Assembly (NCBI RefSeq): GCF_004151245.1
Contig: NZ_JUIW01000011.1
Location: 124,001 to 188,000, forward strand
DNA from: Flavobacterium beibuense
GTDB taxonomy: Bacteria; Bacteroidota; Bacteroidia; Flavobacteriales; Flavobacteriaceae
DNA length: 64,000 nt
Reading direction: 5' to 3'
The translations under genes and the position numbers were made by a program. This document shows, one piece after another, positions 19,143 through 27,897 of this stretch; the first letter of the stretch is position 1; each line of letters opens with the position of its first letter. Below the pieces are notes generated by a model. The model was not told the origin of the DNA, searched no databases, and was given only the letters and a program-made list of their open reading frames with translations.

Positions 19143-20462
19143 ATGAAAAAATTACTACTATTATTATTGGGCAGTATCGCTTACGCTCAGCCAAATATGG
19201 GCACTCCTAATGATTTATCGGCCTGTGATGATGATTTAGACTCGTTCACAGCATTCAACCTTACCTTAAACAACGACCCGGTACTTAACGGATTGGACAG
19301 CAATGCCTATACAGTAAGCTACCATGAAACCGAAATGGATGCAGTTTATAATCTTAACGCCATTGTAAACCCGGTAAGCTATACCAACCTTGTATCTTCT
19401 ACACAAACTATCTATGTAAGGTTAACCGAAAATGCAGACTCATCAAACTATGACGTTGCATATTTTACAATAAATGTAGCAAACGCACCTGTTTTTAGTA
19501 TTAGCGACGGTACCATTTGTGTAGAATACAACACAGATGAAGTTATTGATGGATATACTTTAGATACATCACTTAACATGCAGAACTATACATTTGCATG
19601 GTTTAAAGATGGGGTTATTATTGATGACGCAAACATGAGTACGTATACTGCTACAACAGAGGGCCATTATGAGGTAATGGTTACAGATGCAGTTAACGGC
19701 TGCAGCACAACCGAGGGAGCCGATATTACTATATCCGGACCAGCTGCTTTGTTGGGAGAAGGTACATTACTTTCAGATTCTCAAAACATAGTTATACCTG
19801 TAAATGGTTATGGCGAATATAATTACGGTATTGATGAAGGGCCTATGCAGGCAGAGAACTATTTTACCGATTTGGAATTAGGAACACATACAGGATATGT
19901 GTATGACTTAAACGGGTGTGGAACCTTAACTTTTGAATTTGAAATTACCATCCCTAATCCACCTACAGGAGAATCTGAACAATACTTTACAGAAGGCCAA
20001 ACGCTTGCTGATATAGAAGTGGAAGGTGAAAATATTTTATGGTATGCAAACGATATTTTTACTACCGATGATGCTATGGATACGAATGATGAAGAGACAC
20101 CTCTTCCTGCAAACACAGCACTTGCTAATGAGACCATTTATTATGCAACACAAACCATAAACGACTCGGAAAGCTTTTATCGTTTACCTGTAAAAGTGTA
20201 TACTACACTATCAAACCAGGAGCAGGCATTTAAAAACCTGACTTACTACCCTAACCCGGTAAGAAATATACTTACATTAAGCAATGCTAACGAAATTAGC
20301 AAGGTAGAAGCTTATAATCTGTTAGGCCAAAAGGTACTTGCTAAAGATTTTAGCACTACAGAAGCACAAGTTGACATAAGCTCTCTTGAAGCCGGGATTT
20401 ACCTTCTAAAGGTTACATCTCAGGAAAAACTAACAACTACTATACGTATACAAAAACAGTAA
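19143..20462 (+). CDS. Secreted protein with T9SS type A C-terminal sorting domain
   Basis: The 439-residue protein has a short signal peptide (residues 1-15, ending AYAQ). The middle holds acidic, Ig-like beta domains of the kind found in adhesins (for example YTFAWFKDGVIIDDANMSTYTAT). The last 75 residues are a type IX secretion sorting domain: YYPNPVRNILTLSN, VEAYNLLGQKVL, and LEAGIYLLKVTSQEK before RIQKQ. It is likely exported across the outer membrane and attached to the cell surface. There is no enzymatic domain. It is flanked on both sides by shortened copies of its own ends. Confidence 0.88.
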   Translation: MKKLLLLLLGSIAYAQPNMGTPNDLSACDDDLDSFTAFNLTLNNDPVLNGLDSNAYTVSYHETEMDAVYNLNAIVNPVSYTNLVSSTQTIYVRLTENADSSNYDVAYFTINVANAPVFSISDGTICVEYNTDEVIDGYTLDTSLNMQNYTFAWFKDGVIIDDANMSTYTATTEGHYEVMVTDAVNGCSTTEGADITISGPAALLGEGTLLSDSQNIVIPVNGYGEYNYGIDEGPMQAENYFTDLELGTHTGYVYDLNGCGTLTFEFEITIPNPPTGESEQYFTEGQTLADIEVEGENILWYANDIFTTDDAMDTNDEETPLPANTALANETIYYATQTINDSESFYRLPVKVYTTLSNQEQAFKNLTYYPNPVRNILTLSNANEISKVEAYNLLGQKVLAKDFSTTEAQVDISSLEAGIYLLKVTSQEKLTTTIRIQKQ

Positions 20463-20480
20463 TGCTTTTATATACAACTA

Positions 20481-20508
20481 AAGCCCTGCAATGCAGGGCT
20501 TTTTTTTC
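20481..20508 (+). terminator. Terminator of the T9SS cargo gene
   Basis: AAGCCCTGCA and TGCAGGGCTT form a tight hairpin followed by T residues, 19 bases after the stop codon. Confidence 0.85.
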
Positions 20509-20535
20509 TTATTCCAACCATTTATATACCTTTTA

Positions 20536-20612
20536 GCATCTTTATTAATAGATAGATAACACATATCTGTCTGCTTATAAACAAACTGCTATTATTATAC
20601 GTATACAAAAAC
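20536..20612 (+). pseudogene. Unit 3: second leader-plus-tail remnant of the T9SS gene
   Basis: GCATCTTTATTAATA (20536-20550) is again identical to the leader of the intact gene. The region ends in TATACGTATACAAAAAC (20596-20612), identical to the sequence that encodes the last residues of the intact gene at 20441-20457. Only 45 bases lie between, with no start codon. The bases before the leader (ATTCCAACCATTTATATACC) also align with those before units 1 and 2. Best read as another collapsed copy; it could be transcribed as a short RNA. Confidence 0.6.
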
Positions 20613-20635
20613 TGCCAAATGTTTTTTATGCACTT

Positions 20636-20670
20636 AAACCCCACACTTTTACGTGGGGTTTTATTTTTTA
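20636..20670 (+). terminator. Terminator of unit 3
   Basis: AAACCCCAC and GTGGGGTTT form a stem with an eight-base loop, followed by TATTTTTT. Confidence 0.8.
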
Positions 20671-20725
20671 TATCCTGAAACTTTTTTCTGTATATTGTGC
20701 ACCCAAACCAAACAACTCATTAACC

Positions 20726-21175
20726 ATGAAAAAAACACTTATGCTGGCTTTGTTCAGCTTATTCGCAATCGCTTTTAGTTCGTGCACAGGAGAAGACGAC
20801 AGCCCTTCTCAGGGAGGTTCTGTAAAGTTTAAACTTGACGGCACACAAAAAGAACATGTTATTTGTATTGTAGTTGAAACCGAAGTACAGCCAAATGAAT
20901 ACATCCTGACACTTACTTCATCTAATACAGAAGAAACAGGAGTATTTCGTTATGAAATACCACCGGGTGTTACGGGAAATGTAACTCCTGAATTTATGGC
21001 TTATCAACTTACCAATAAGGTAATGGTTGCTAATGAAGGTGAATATCAAACTAACGTATCCGTTAACAGTAACGGGCACCTTAAAGGGACTTTCTCAGGA
21101 ACTTTTAGAAGCAACCTTGCCAATGATGACGAATTCATAACTATTACCGACGGTGAATTTGACGTTCATTACTAA
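20726..21175 (+). CDS. Lipoprotein of unknown function
   Basis: The 149-residue protein has a lipoprotein signal with Cys20 (AFSSCTGEDD). The Asp/Glu-rich residues after the Cys suggest surface export in Bacteroidetes. The mature part is mostly beta strand (GSVKFKLDGTQKEHVICIVVE, VSVNSNGHLKGTFSGTF) and resembles small DUF-type beta-sandwich lipoproteins. No function can be assigned. A terminator shared with sucB follows. Confidence 0.65.
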   Translation: MKKTLMLALFSLFAIAFSSCTGEDDSPSQGGSVKFKLDGTQKEHVICIVVETEVQPNEYILTLTSSNTEETGVFRYEIPPGVTGNVTPEFMAYQLTNKVMVANEGEYQTNVSVNSNGHLKGTFSGTFRSNLANDDEFITITDGEFDVHY

Positions 21176-21193
21176 ACGTTTTATTTCAAAATA

Positions 21194-21230
21194 AAAAAAG
21201 CCCCACTTAACAGTGGGGCTTTTTACTTTT
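21194..21230. terminator. Bidirectional terminator between lipoprotein gene and sucB
   Basis: AGCCCCACT and AGTGGGGCT form a stem with a four-base loop, flanked by A and T runs on both sides. Confidence 0.85.
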
Positions 21231-21244
21231 ATACTGACTTGTTA

Positions 21245-22471
21245 TTAAAGTTCTAACGCTTTTCTTGCATTACCGTCCATAAGCAGTTCTACCGGATTTT
21301 CTAATCCTTCTTTAACTGCTACAAGGAAACCTACCGACTCACGTCCATCGATGATTCTGTGGTCATAAGAAAGAGCCACATACATCATTGGGTGAATCTC
21401 AACCTTACCGTCTACAGCAATAGGACGCTCAATGATATTGTGCATGCCAAGGATACCTGACTGTGGAGGGTTGATGATAGGCGTAGATAACATACTACCG
21501 AATACACCACCGTTTGTAATAGTAAATGTACCGCCTGTCATATCATCTACAGTAATTTGTCCGTCACGTGCACGAAGTGCAAGACGCTTAATTTCTGCCT
21601 CAATACCACGGAAAGTTAATGCTTCTGCATTTCTTACTACCGGTACCATTAGCCCTTTAGGACCTGATACTGCAATAGAAACATCTACAAAATCATAAGA
21701 AACTTTATAGTCTCCGTCCATCATAGAGTTTACATCCGGATATAATTGTAATGCTCTTACAACAGCTTTAGTAAAGAATGACATAAAGCCAAGGCTTACA
21801 CCAGCATGTTTAGCTTTAAATTCATCTTTAAACTCATTACGCACTTTGTTGATTGGCGTCATGTTTACCTCGTTGAAAGTAGTAAGCATCGCTGTTTCGT
21901 TCTTAGCCGAAACAAGACGCTCTGCCACTTTTCTTCTAAGCATAGACAGTTTAGTACGCTCAGAGCCACGGCTACCACCTGTAGGAGTACCCATAGAAGC
22001 TTTAGCGTTTACCGCATCGTCTTTTGTTATTCTGCCACCTTTACCTGTACCAGATACAGTTTCAGGGTCTATATTTTTCTCGTCTAATATTTTTCTTGCA
22101 GCCGGAGAAGGTGTTCCTGTAGCATACGTTTTCTCTGCAGGAGCTTCTTTTTTAGGCTCTTCTTTTTTCTCTTCCGCTTTTGGAGCTTCTTCTTTTTTCT
22201 CCTCTTTAGCAGGAGCAGCACCTTCCGGTTTTGCAGCACCAGTATCTATAAGGCAAACCACCTGGCCTACAGCCACAGCGTCTCCTTCTTCTGCTTTAAG
22301 TGTTATAATACCACTTGCTTCTGCAGGCAGTTCTAGTGTTGCTTTATCTGAATCAACTTCGGCAATAGCCTGGTCCTTTTCTACATAATCCCCGTCTTTT
22401 ACCAGCCATGTTGCAATCTCAACTTCTGTTATCGATTCCCCCGGTGAAGGAACTTTCATTTCTAAAATCAT
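21245..22471 (-). CDS. sucB: 2-oxoglutarate dehydrogenase E2, dihydrolipoyl succinyltransferase
   Basis: The 408-residue E2 transfers the succinyl group to CoA in the TCA cycle. A single lipoyl domain (1-77) has the lipoylated Lys in [13 protein letters not shown]. An Ala/Pro/Glu/Lys-rich linker follows, then the peripheral subunit-binding domain (about 115-155, [15 protein letters not shown]). The catalytic domain ends with [13 protein letters not shown], which holds the active-site His and Asp. It is 55 bases downstream of sucA in the same operon. Confidence 0.96.
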   Translation of the reverse strand: MILEMKVPSPGESITEVEIATWLVKDGDYVEKDQAIAEVDSDKATLELPAEASGIITLKAEEGDAVAVGQVVCLIDTGAAKPEGAAPAKEEKKEEAPKAEEKKEEPKKEAPAEKTYATGTPSPAARKILDEKNIDPETVSGTGKGGRITKDDAVNAKASMGTPTGGSRGSERTKLSMLRRKVAERLVSAKNETAMLTTFNEVNMTPINKVRNEFKDEFKAKHAGVSLGFMSFFTKAVVRALQLYPDVNSMMDGDYKVSYDFVDVSIAVSGPKGLMVPVVRNAEALTFRGIEAEIKRLALRARDGQITVDDMTGGTFTITNGGVFGSMLSTPIINPPQSGILGMHNIIERPIAVDGKVEIHPMMYVALSYDHRIIDGRESVGFLVAVKEGLENPVELLMDGNARKALEL

Positions 22472-22526
22472 GTCAGTATAATTTTATATTTGCGTTGTTG
22501 TTAACTATTGAAAATCAAAAATACGA

Positions 22527-25304
22527 TTAATTAAATAAATCTTTATCAAAAACCATTGCTATAGCAGCGGCATGACGTTTTTTAGCACGTGTATAACTAC
22601 CTGCGGCAGGAGCACTGTATGCTTTTAATGAAGCTACCCTGAATTTAACCTCAGTAAAGTTCATTAGCATATAGCTGTAAGCACCCATGTTTCTTGGTTC
22701 TTCTTGTGCCCATACATAATCATCGGCATTAGAGTACTTGGCAATAACCGCTTTTAAATGCTCTATCGGTAACGGGAACAGCTGCTCCAGCCTCACAAAG
22801 GCTACGTCGTCACGGCCCAGGTTCTCTCTCTCAGCTACCAGATCGTAATAGAATTTACCTGTACAGAATACAAGTGTTTTTACTTTTTTAGTATCTGCGA
22901 TCGGATCGTCAAGTACTTCCTGGAATGTACCTTCTGCAAGCTCATCTACAGATGATACTGCTGCAGGATGGCGTAGTAAACTCTTAGGAGTGAACACGAT
23001 AAGCGGTTTTCTGAATGTAGTTTTCATCTGTCTTCTTAACAAATGGAAGAAGTTAGCAGGTGTAGTACAGTCAGCAATATACATATTGTGGTTAGCACAT
23101 AGCTGCAGGTAACGCTCCATACGTGCAGAAGAGTGTTCTGCACCCTGGCCTTCATACCCGTGAGGAAGCAACATAACAAGTCCGTTCTGGTTGTTCCATT
23201 TATCCTCAGCAGCAGAAATGTACTGGTCAATCATAATTTGTGCACCGTTTGAGAAGTCACCAAACTGTGCTTCCCAAATGGTTAATGTTTTAGGGCTTGC
23301 AAGGGCATAACCATAATCAAAACCTACAACACCATACTCAGAAAGCAGTGAGTTGTAGATATGAAGTTTACCCTTTTGCTCTTTTAATGAGTTAAGAAGT
23401 ATTACTTCTTCTTCAGAGTCCTCTACCTTAACAACAGCATGACGGTGAGAGAAAGTACCTCTTTCCACATCCTGTCCTGAAAGGCGAACATCATAACCCT
23501 CAGTTATAAGCGATCCGTAAGCTAAAAGCTCACCCATAGCCCAGTCAAGCTTATCCGTATCAAAATACATTGTTTTACGGTCGTTGATAAGCTTTTGTAT
23601 CTTACTGATGAATTTCTTATCAGACGGAAGCTCTGTTATAACCTTAGCAATATCTGTAAGCATCTCTTTAGAGAATGCTGTATTTACTTTTTGAAGCATT
23701 TGCTCCTCTGAAGCCTGAGAGAAACCTTCCCACTCGTTTTGCATAAACGGAGTGATTATAGTAAGATCTTTTTTCCTTGAAGCCTCAAGATTTTCTTCAA
23801 GTACCGCTTTGTATTCGGTTTCAAGCTCTTTTACATACCCGTCTTCAATAACACCTGCTTTTAAAAGCTCTGCTGCATAAAGATCCCTAGGGTTTTTATG
23901 CTTCGCGATAATCTTATAAAGTTTAGGCTGCGTGAAACGAGGCTCATCACCTTCGTTATGTCCGTACTTTCTGTAACCTAAAAGGTCGATAAATACGTCT
24001 CCGCCAAATGTCATTCTGTAATCAAGCGCAAAAAGCATTGCGTGTACCACTGCCTCTACATCGTCTGCATTTACGTGAAGTACCGGAGAAAGGGTAACCT
24101 TAGCAATATCGGTACAGTAAGTAGACGAACGCGCATCGTGGTAGTTAGTGGTAAAACCAACCTGGTTGTTTATTACAAGGTGAATAGTACCTCCGGTTTT
24201 GTAACCGTCAAGCTTAGCCATCTGTACAATTTCATATACAATACCCTGGCCGGCAACGGCAGCATCTCCGTGAAGTGCTATAGGTAGTACCTTAGAGTTA
24301 TCTTCAGGGTAATACTTATCCTGTTTTGCTCTTGCAATACCTTCTATAACCGCACCTACAGTTTCAAGGTGCGAAGGGTTTGGAGCAAGGTTTATGTTAA
24401 TACTTTTACCTGTTCTTGTTTTCTTATCAGCAGTTAAGCCAAGGTGGTATTTTACGTCACCGTCAAACAGGGCATCGTCGTCATAATCCTTACCGTCAAA
24501 CTCACTGAAAATATCTGAAGTAGACTTGCCAAAAATATTAGCAAGCACGTTTAGGCGACCCCTGTGTGCCATACCCATTACAAACTGCTCTACGCCTTTT
24601 TCGGCAGCAGCCTCAACAAGTGCATCAAGTGCCGGTATTAACGACTCACCACCTTCTAGCGAGAAACGTTTTTGACCCACATATTTTGTATGCAGGAAGT
24701 TCTCAAAAGAAACCGCTTCGTTAAGTTTTAAAAGGATATGTTTTTTAGCCTCTGTAGAGAAGTTAGGCTGATTTTCGTTAACATCAAGCCTGTCCTGAAT
24801 CCATTTTCTTACTTCAGGATCACGGATGTACATATACTCCACACCTATATGCTGGCAGTACACCTTTGTAAGGTGGTCTACAATTTGCCTAAGTGTAGAA
24901 GGCTGCATGTTAATTTCTTTGGCCGCGTCAAATACCGTATCTAAATCAGCGTTTGAAAGGCCAAAGTTCTCAAGGTCCAGTGTTGGAGTAAACGACCTTC
25001 TCTCCCTAACCGGATTGGTTTTGGTAAAAAGGTGCCCTCTTGTCCTGTAACCTTCAATAAGGTTAAGTACCTTAAATTCTTTTTGTACCTTTTCAGGAAC
25101 CCCTGAATAGTCTGGCACTACGGCACCGTTTTGTTGCGGTACGGCCTCAAAGAAACCTGAACCGTAATCTGAACTGGCAAAGTCAAAACCCTGGAAAAAG
25201 CTTCTCCAGCTTGGCTCTACACTATCCGGATTTTCTATATATTGCTCGTATAAATCTGCAAAAAAAGCAGTATGTGCTGCGTTTAAAAAGGAAAACCTGT
25301 CCAT
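22527..25304 (-). CDS. sucA: 2-oxoglutarate dehydrogenase E1
   Basis: The 925-residue thiamin-diphosphate enzyme decarboxylates 2-oxoglutarate. It starts with the short N-terminal E2-binding segment (FLNAAHTAFFADLYEQY). Catalytic features are VMGMAHRGRLNVLAN and the ThDP/Mg motif around GDAAVAGQGIVYE, and the transketolase-like C-terminal half has PHGYEGQGAEHSSARMERYLQL. Length is normal for the family. It precedes sucB; the E3 gene is not in this window. Confidence 0.97.
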   Translation of the reverse strand: MDRFSFLNAAHTAFFADLYEQYIENPDSVEPSWRSFFQGFDFASSDYGSGFFEAVPQQNGAVVPDYSGVPEKVQKEFKVLNLIEGYRTRGHLFTKTNPVRERRSFTPTLDLENFGLSNADLDTVFDAAKEINMQPSTLRQIVDHLTKVYCQHIGVEYMYIRDPEVRKWIQDRLDVNENQPNFSTEAKKHILLKLNEAVSFENFLHTKYVGQKRFSLEGGESLIPALDALVEAAAEKGVEQFVMGMAHRGRLNVLANIFGKSTSDIFSEFDGKDYDDDALFDGDVKYHLGLTADKKTRTGKSININLAPNPSHLETVGAVIEGIARAKQDKYYPEDNSKVLPIALHGDAAVAGQGIVYEIVQMAKLDGYKTGGTIHLVINNQVGFTTNYHDARSSTYCTDIAKVTLSPVLHVNADDVEAVVHAMLFALDYRMTFGGDVFIDLLGYRKYGHNEGDEPRFTQPKLYKIIAKHKNPRDLYAAELLKAGVIEDGYVKELETEYKAVLEENLEASRKKDLTIITPFMQNEWEGFSQASEEQMLQKVNTAFSKEMLTDIAKVITELPSDKKFISKIQKLINDRKTMYFDTDKLDWAMGELLAYGSLITEGYDVRLSGQDVERGTFSHRHAVVKVEDSEEEVILLNSLKEQKGKLHIYNSLLSEYGVVGFDYGYALASPKTLTIWEAQFGDFSNGAQIMIDQYISAAEDKWNNQNGLVMLLPHGYEGQGAEHSSARMERYLQLCANHNMYIADCTTPANFFHLLRRQMKTTFRKPLIVFTPKSLLRHPAAVSSVDELAEGTFQEVLDDPIADTKKVKTLVFCTGKFYYDLVAERENLGRDDVAFVRLEQLFPLPIEHLKAVIAKYSNADDYVWAQEEPRNMGAYSYMLMNFTEVKFRVASLKAYSAPAAGSYTRAKKRHAAAIAMVFDKDLFN

Positions 25305-25346
25305 ACTAATGTCTTTATGACCTGTGTGTGTTTAAAAAAATTTATG

Positions 25347-25354
25347 CAAAAGTA
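25347..25354 (-). promoter_or_regulatory. -7 promoter box for sucAB
   Basis: On the minus strand this reads TACTTTTG, an exact TAnnTTTG match 42 bases before the sucA start. Confidence 0.5.
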
Positions 25355-25422
25355 CAATATTTGTAATAATCTTTCAGTGTTTTTCATATATTTATGATTA
25401 TAAATTCTTAGCCCTTACCAAC

Positions 25423-25962
25423 ATGAAATCAGGTATTTTCACTTTTTTAACAAAATCAGGCATAGCAATCGCTTTCTGCTTGTGTTTTCTTTCTGCCAAT
25501 GCGCAGAATAATAGTGATTTTTGGAGTAAGGTTCGCTTTGGGGGTGCCATAGGTGCATCCTTTGGCAACAATTACACTGATGTAATGATTGCTCCAGGAG
25601 CACTGTATGAGGTAAACCAGTACTATGGCGTGGGTTTATCGGTACAGGGAAGCTACATTCAACAAAGGGATATTTATGATTCATGGATGTATGGGGGCTC
25701 TATAATTAACGTTTTTAACCCGATACCGCAAATCCAGCTTTCTGCCGAACTGGAACAGCTTAGGGTTAACCTTGATTTTGATGACAGGTTTACAGAAATT
25801 TATGGTAATCAGGACAGGGATTTTTGGAATACAGCCCTGTTTTTGGGAGCCGGTTACCGTACACAAAATGTCACCATAGGCATTCGCTACAATGTATTGT
25901 TTGATGACAACGATTATGTTTACAGCGACTCCTGGATGCCGTTTATAAGGGTTTATTTTTAA
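25423..25962 (+). CDS. Outer-membrane beta-barrel-like protein
   Basis: The 179-residue protein has a signal peptide (residues 1-27, ending SANAQ). The mature part alternates polar and apolar residues with glycine/aromatic turns (RFGGAIGASFGNNYTD, YGVGLSVQGSYI, GAGYRTQNVTIGIRYNV) and ends in an aromatic residue (FIRVYF), as expected of a small outer-membrane barrel. From memory, homologues in Flavobacteria are sometimes named alpha-ketoglutarate decarboxylase. Nothing in the sequence supports an enzyme, and the name probably came from the adjacent sucA. Confidence 0.75.
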   Translation: MKSGIFTFLTKSGIAIAFCLCFLSANAQNNSDFWSKVRFGGAIGASFGNNYTDVMIAPGALYEVNQYYGVGLSVQGSYIQQRDIYDSWMYGGSIINVFNPIPQIQLSAELEQLRVNLDFDDRFTEIYGNQDRDFWNTALFLGAGYRTQNVTIGIRYNVLFDDNDYVYSDSWMPFIRVYF

Positions 25963-25992
25963 ACACAATGATTTAAATCCCAAATTACTATA

Positions 25993-26391
25993 ATGAAGAA
26001 ATATTTAATTCTCATAGCGATAACTATATTTCTAATCGGTTGTAATAAAAGAGAACCTAAACCACTAAAAGCAGCAAAACCTAATGCTCAAAAATTACTT
26101 AAGCCGGGAGAGTGGATAAGCGAGATTGATTCAATGTCTGGAATAAGCATTCGAGAAGACAGGTTAGCATTTTTCAAGGATATGAAATTCACATCAGACA
26201 AAGTTTACGAGTATGAACTTATAGACTCTGTCTACATATCCTCTAATACTGAAAATAAAGTTGGAGAATATCTAACAATACACAAACCTAAAGACACTCT
26301 TCGTTATAAAATCATATCTAAATCTGAAAATAGTTTGACTTTAAAAATAGGCAATCAAAACGAAACCTTCAACATTAAGAGGAAGCCTTAA
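25993..26391 (+). CDS. Small lipoprotein of unknown function
   Basis: The 132-residue protein has a lipoprotein signal with Cys17 (FLIGCNKRE). The mature part begins LKPGEWISEIDSMSGISI and is predicted to be beta rich, in the style of lipocalin-like small lipoproteins. No family is recognised. It follows the barrel gene by 30 bases and may be co-transcribed. Confidence 0.55.
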   Translation: MKKYLILIAITIFLIGCNKREPKPLKAAKPNAQKLLKPGEWISEIDSMSGISIREDRLAFFKDMKFTSDKVYEYELIDSVYISSNTENKVGEYLTIHKPKDTLRYKIISKSENSLTLKIGNQNETFNIKRKP

Positions 26392-26429
26392 GAATATCAA
26401 TATTTATCCTAACAAGATACACCTCCCTT

Positions 26430-26780
26430 TTAAAACCTGTTCCTAAACCATACCTTTTGCCATTCCCTTTTTAGTATCAGGAATGCAACCTGCTCGGCAA
26501 GTTCACTAAGGTCGCCTCCATTAAGGCTTTTTATTTCTTTTTCAGGAACATCAATAATATAAAGGAGGTTAAGATATTCCCCAAACTTATGCTGGATAAG
26601 TCGGTATATCTTCTCGTGTAACCCCACTTTAAGATTTATGGGGCTAATGGTAATTTCAAAATCCACAGGCTCATTGGCCAGTGTAAAATCTTTATTTACC
26701 TGCTCTACCAACTTAACATAGAGCTGCTCTTTCTGGGCTTCAGAAAGTAATAAATCGGTATTTGCAGGCGCTATATACAT
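26430..26780 (-). CDS. Conserved-looking cytosolic protein of unknown function
   Basis: The 116-residue soluble protein has no signal peptide and shows alternating helix and strand (LLLSEAQKEQLYVKLVEQVNKDF, VDFEITISPINLKVGLHEKIYRLIQ). It resembles hypothetical proteins that I associate with Bacteroidetes, but I cannot name a family. Its ATG overlaps the stop codon of the polyprenyl synthetase gene (TAATG), implying translational coupling and perhaps a related job. Confidence 0.6.
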   Translation of the reverse strand: MYIAPANTDLLLSEAQKEQLYVKLVEQVNKDFTLANEPVDFEITISPINLKVGLHEKIYRLIQHKFGEYLNLLYIIDVPEKEIKSLNGGDLSELAEQVAFLILKREWQKVWFRNRF

Positions 26781-27754
26781 TATACTTTGCGTTGCATCAG
26801 GTTTTCACCAAAAGCTCTAAGCATGGCTTTCTTATTTTCTTCAATATCCAGTTGGGCTAGAGTATCAAATGCTTTATGTGTATACTCCTCTATAGCCTTT
26901 CTGGTTTCGGCATCAGCACCCGATGTGGTAAAAATATTTTTTACAAGTTCTATTTTTTCGGCACTGTCTACCGGCTGCATACTAAACAGTTCTGTTAACT
27001 GCTTCCTACTTGTGTCATCTGCTTTTTGAAGCGCTTTTAGGTATAGGTATGTTTTTTTGTTTTCTATAATATCCCCACCTACCTGCTTACCAAACGTGGC
27101 AGGATCGCCAAAAGCATCAAGGTAATCGTCCTGAAGCTGGAAAGCTATACCAAGGTTTAACCCGAAATCGTATATCAAGTCGCAGTTCTCAACAGAAGTT
27201 TTTGCCACTATACCACCCATTTTCATGGCTGCTGCTACAAGTACCGCTGTTTTGTATTCTATCATTTTAAGATACTCCGGTATAGTAACATCATTCCTTT
27301 CCTCAAAATCCACATCCCATTGCTGACCTTCACATACCTCAAGCGCGGTTTTGCTAAAAAGCTTAGCAAGCGAACGGAAAGTTTCCGGCTCATATTCCTC
27401 AAAATAACGGTAAGCCATTATAAGCATAGCATCGCCCGATAGTATTCCCGTGTTTATATTCCATTTTTCATGAACGGTCTCGTTACCGCGCCTAAGCGGG
27501 GCATCGTCCATAATATCATCATGTACCAGGGAGAAATTATGAAAAATTTCCACTGCAACAGCCGCAGGCAATGCTTCACGGCAATCGGCATTAAATATTT
27601 CGGCAGACATCAGCGTTAAAACCGGACGCATTCTTTTACCTCCTAACGATAAAATATATTTTACTGGCTCATAAAGATTTACCGGATCTTTTACTACCTG
27701 AAGTGTATTGAAATAATCTGAAATTACCTGCTGATAATGCCCTATTTGCTGCAT
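26780..27754 (-). CDS. Polyprenyl (trans-isoprenyl) diphosphate synthase
   Basis: The 324-residue enzyme condenses isopentenyl diphosphate with allylic diphosphates. The first aspartate motif is SLVHDDIMDDAPLRRG and the second is LGIAFQLQDDYLDAFGD. The residue five before the first Asp is Phe, which usually favours a shorter (C15-C20) product rather than the long chains of quinone side chains. This is inference. I chose the ATG at 27754 (MQQIGHYQQ); an in-frame ATG at 27799 would add an unlikely basic extension. It overlaps the next gene by one base. Confidence 0.88.
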   Translation of the reverse strand: MQQIGHYQQVISDYFNTLQVVKDPVNLYEPVKYILSLGGKRMRPVLTLMSAEIFNADCREALPAAVAVEIFHNFSLVHDDIMDDAPLRRGNETVHEKWNINTGILSGDAMLIMAYRYFEEYEPETFRSLAKLFSKTALEVCEGQQWDVDFEERNDVTIPEYLKMIEYKTAVLVAAAMKMGGIVAKTSVENCDLIYDFGLNLGIAFQLQDDYLDAFGDPATFGKQVGGDIIENKKTYLYLKALQKADDTSRKQLTELFSMQPVDSAEKIELVKNIFTTSGADAETRKAIEEYTHKAFDTLAQLDIEENKKAMLRAFGENLMQRKV

Positions 27755-27838
27755 GAATATTTTTTTTGCTAAAGTAAATCCTTTAGGCTTTTTTACCAAG
27801 CATTATTTTCTGCACTAAAAAAATAACGTAAAAACTTT

Positions 27839-27866
27839 GGAAACTTTTTTGGTATTAAAAGTTTCC
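27839..27866. promoter_or_regulatory. Inverted-repeat operator overlapping the TetR promoter
   Basis: GGAAACTTTT and AAAAGTTTCC are perfect ten-base inverted repeats separated by TTGGTATT. The spacer contains the TTG upstream promoter element of the TetR gene at 27898, so a dimeric repressor bound here would block that promoter. It also lies between the divergent polyprenyl synthase and tetR genes. Confidence 0.7.
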
Positions 27867-27878
27867 TTTATACATTTG
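27849..27878 (+). promoter_or_regulatory. Consensus Bacteroidetes promoter for the first TetR gene
   Basis: TTG (27849-27851), 19 bases, then TACATTTG (27871-27878) is an exact match to the TTG-N19-TAnnTTTG consensus. The ATG is 19 bases past the -7 box. Confidence 0.75.
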
Positions 27879-27897
27879 CCTCAATTTTAAAGGATTA

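Noticed and set aside
21846..22388. Long plus-strand frame (180 codons) opposite sucB
   Set aside because: It lies wholly inside the conserved E2 gene on the opposite strand, and its Ala/Ser/Pro/Phe-rich product mirrors the Lys/Glu/Ala linker. It is a shadow of sucB.
25423..25962. Alpha-ketoglutarate decarboxylase
   Set aside because: The protein is a short exported beta-rich protein with no thiamin or metal motif. The name cannot be supported by the sequence.
27755..27799. N-terminal extension of the polyprenyl synthase
   Set aside because: The added residues are basic and unlike the family, and overlap a possible promoter box (CTAAAGTA, minus strand) at 27769-27776.
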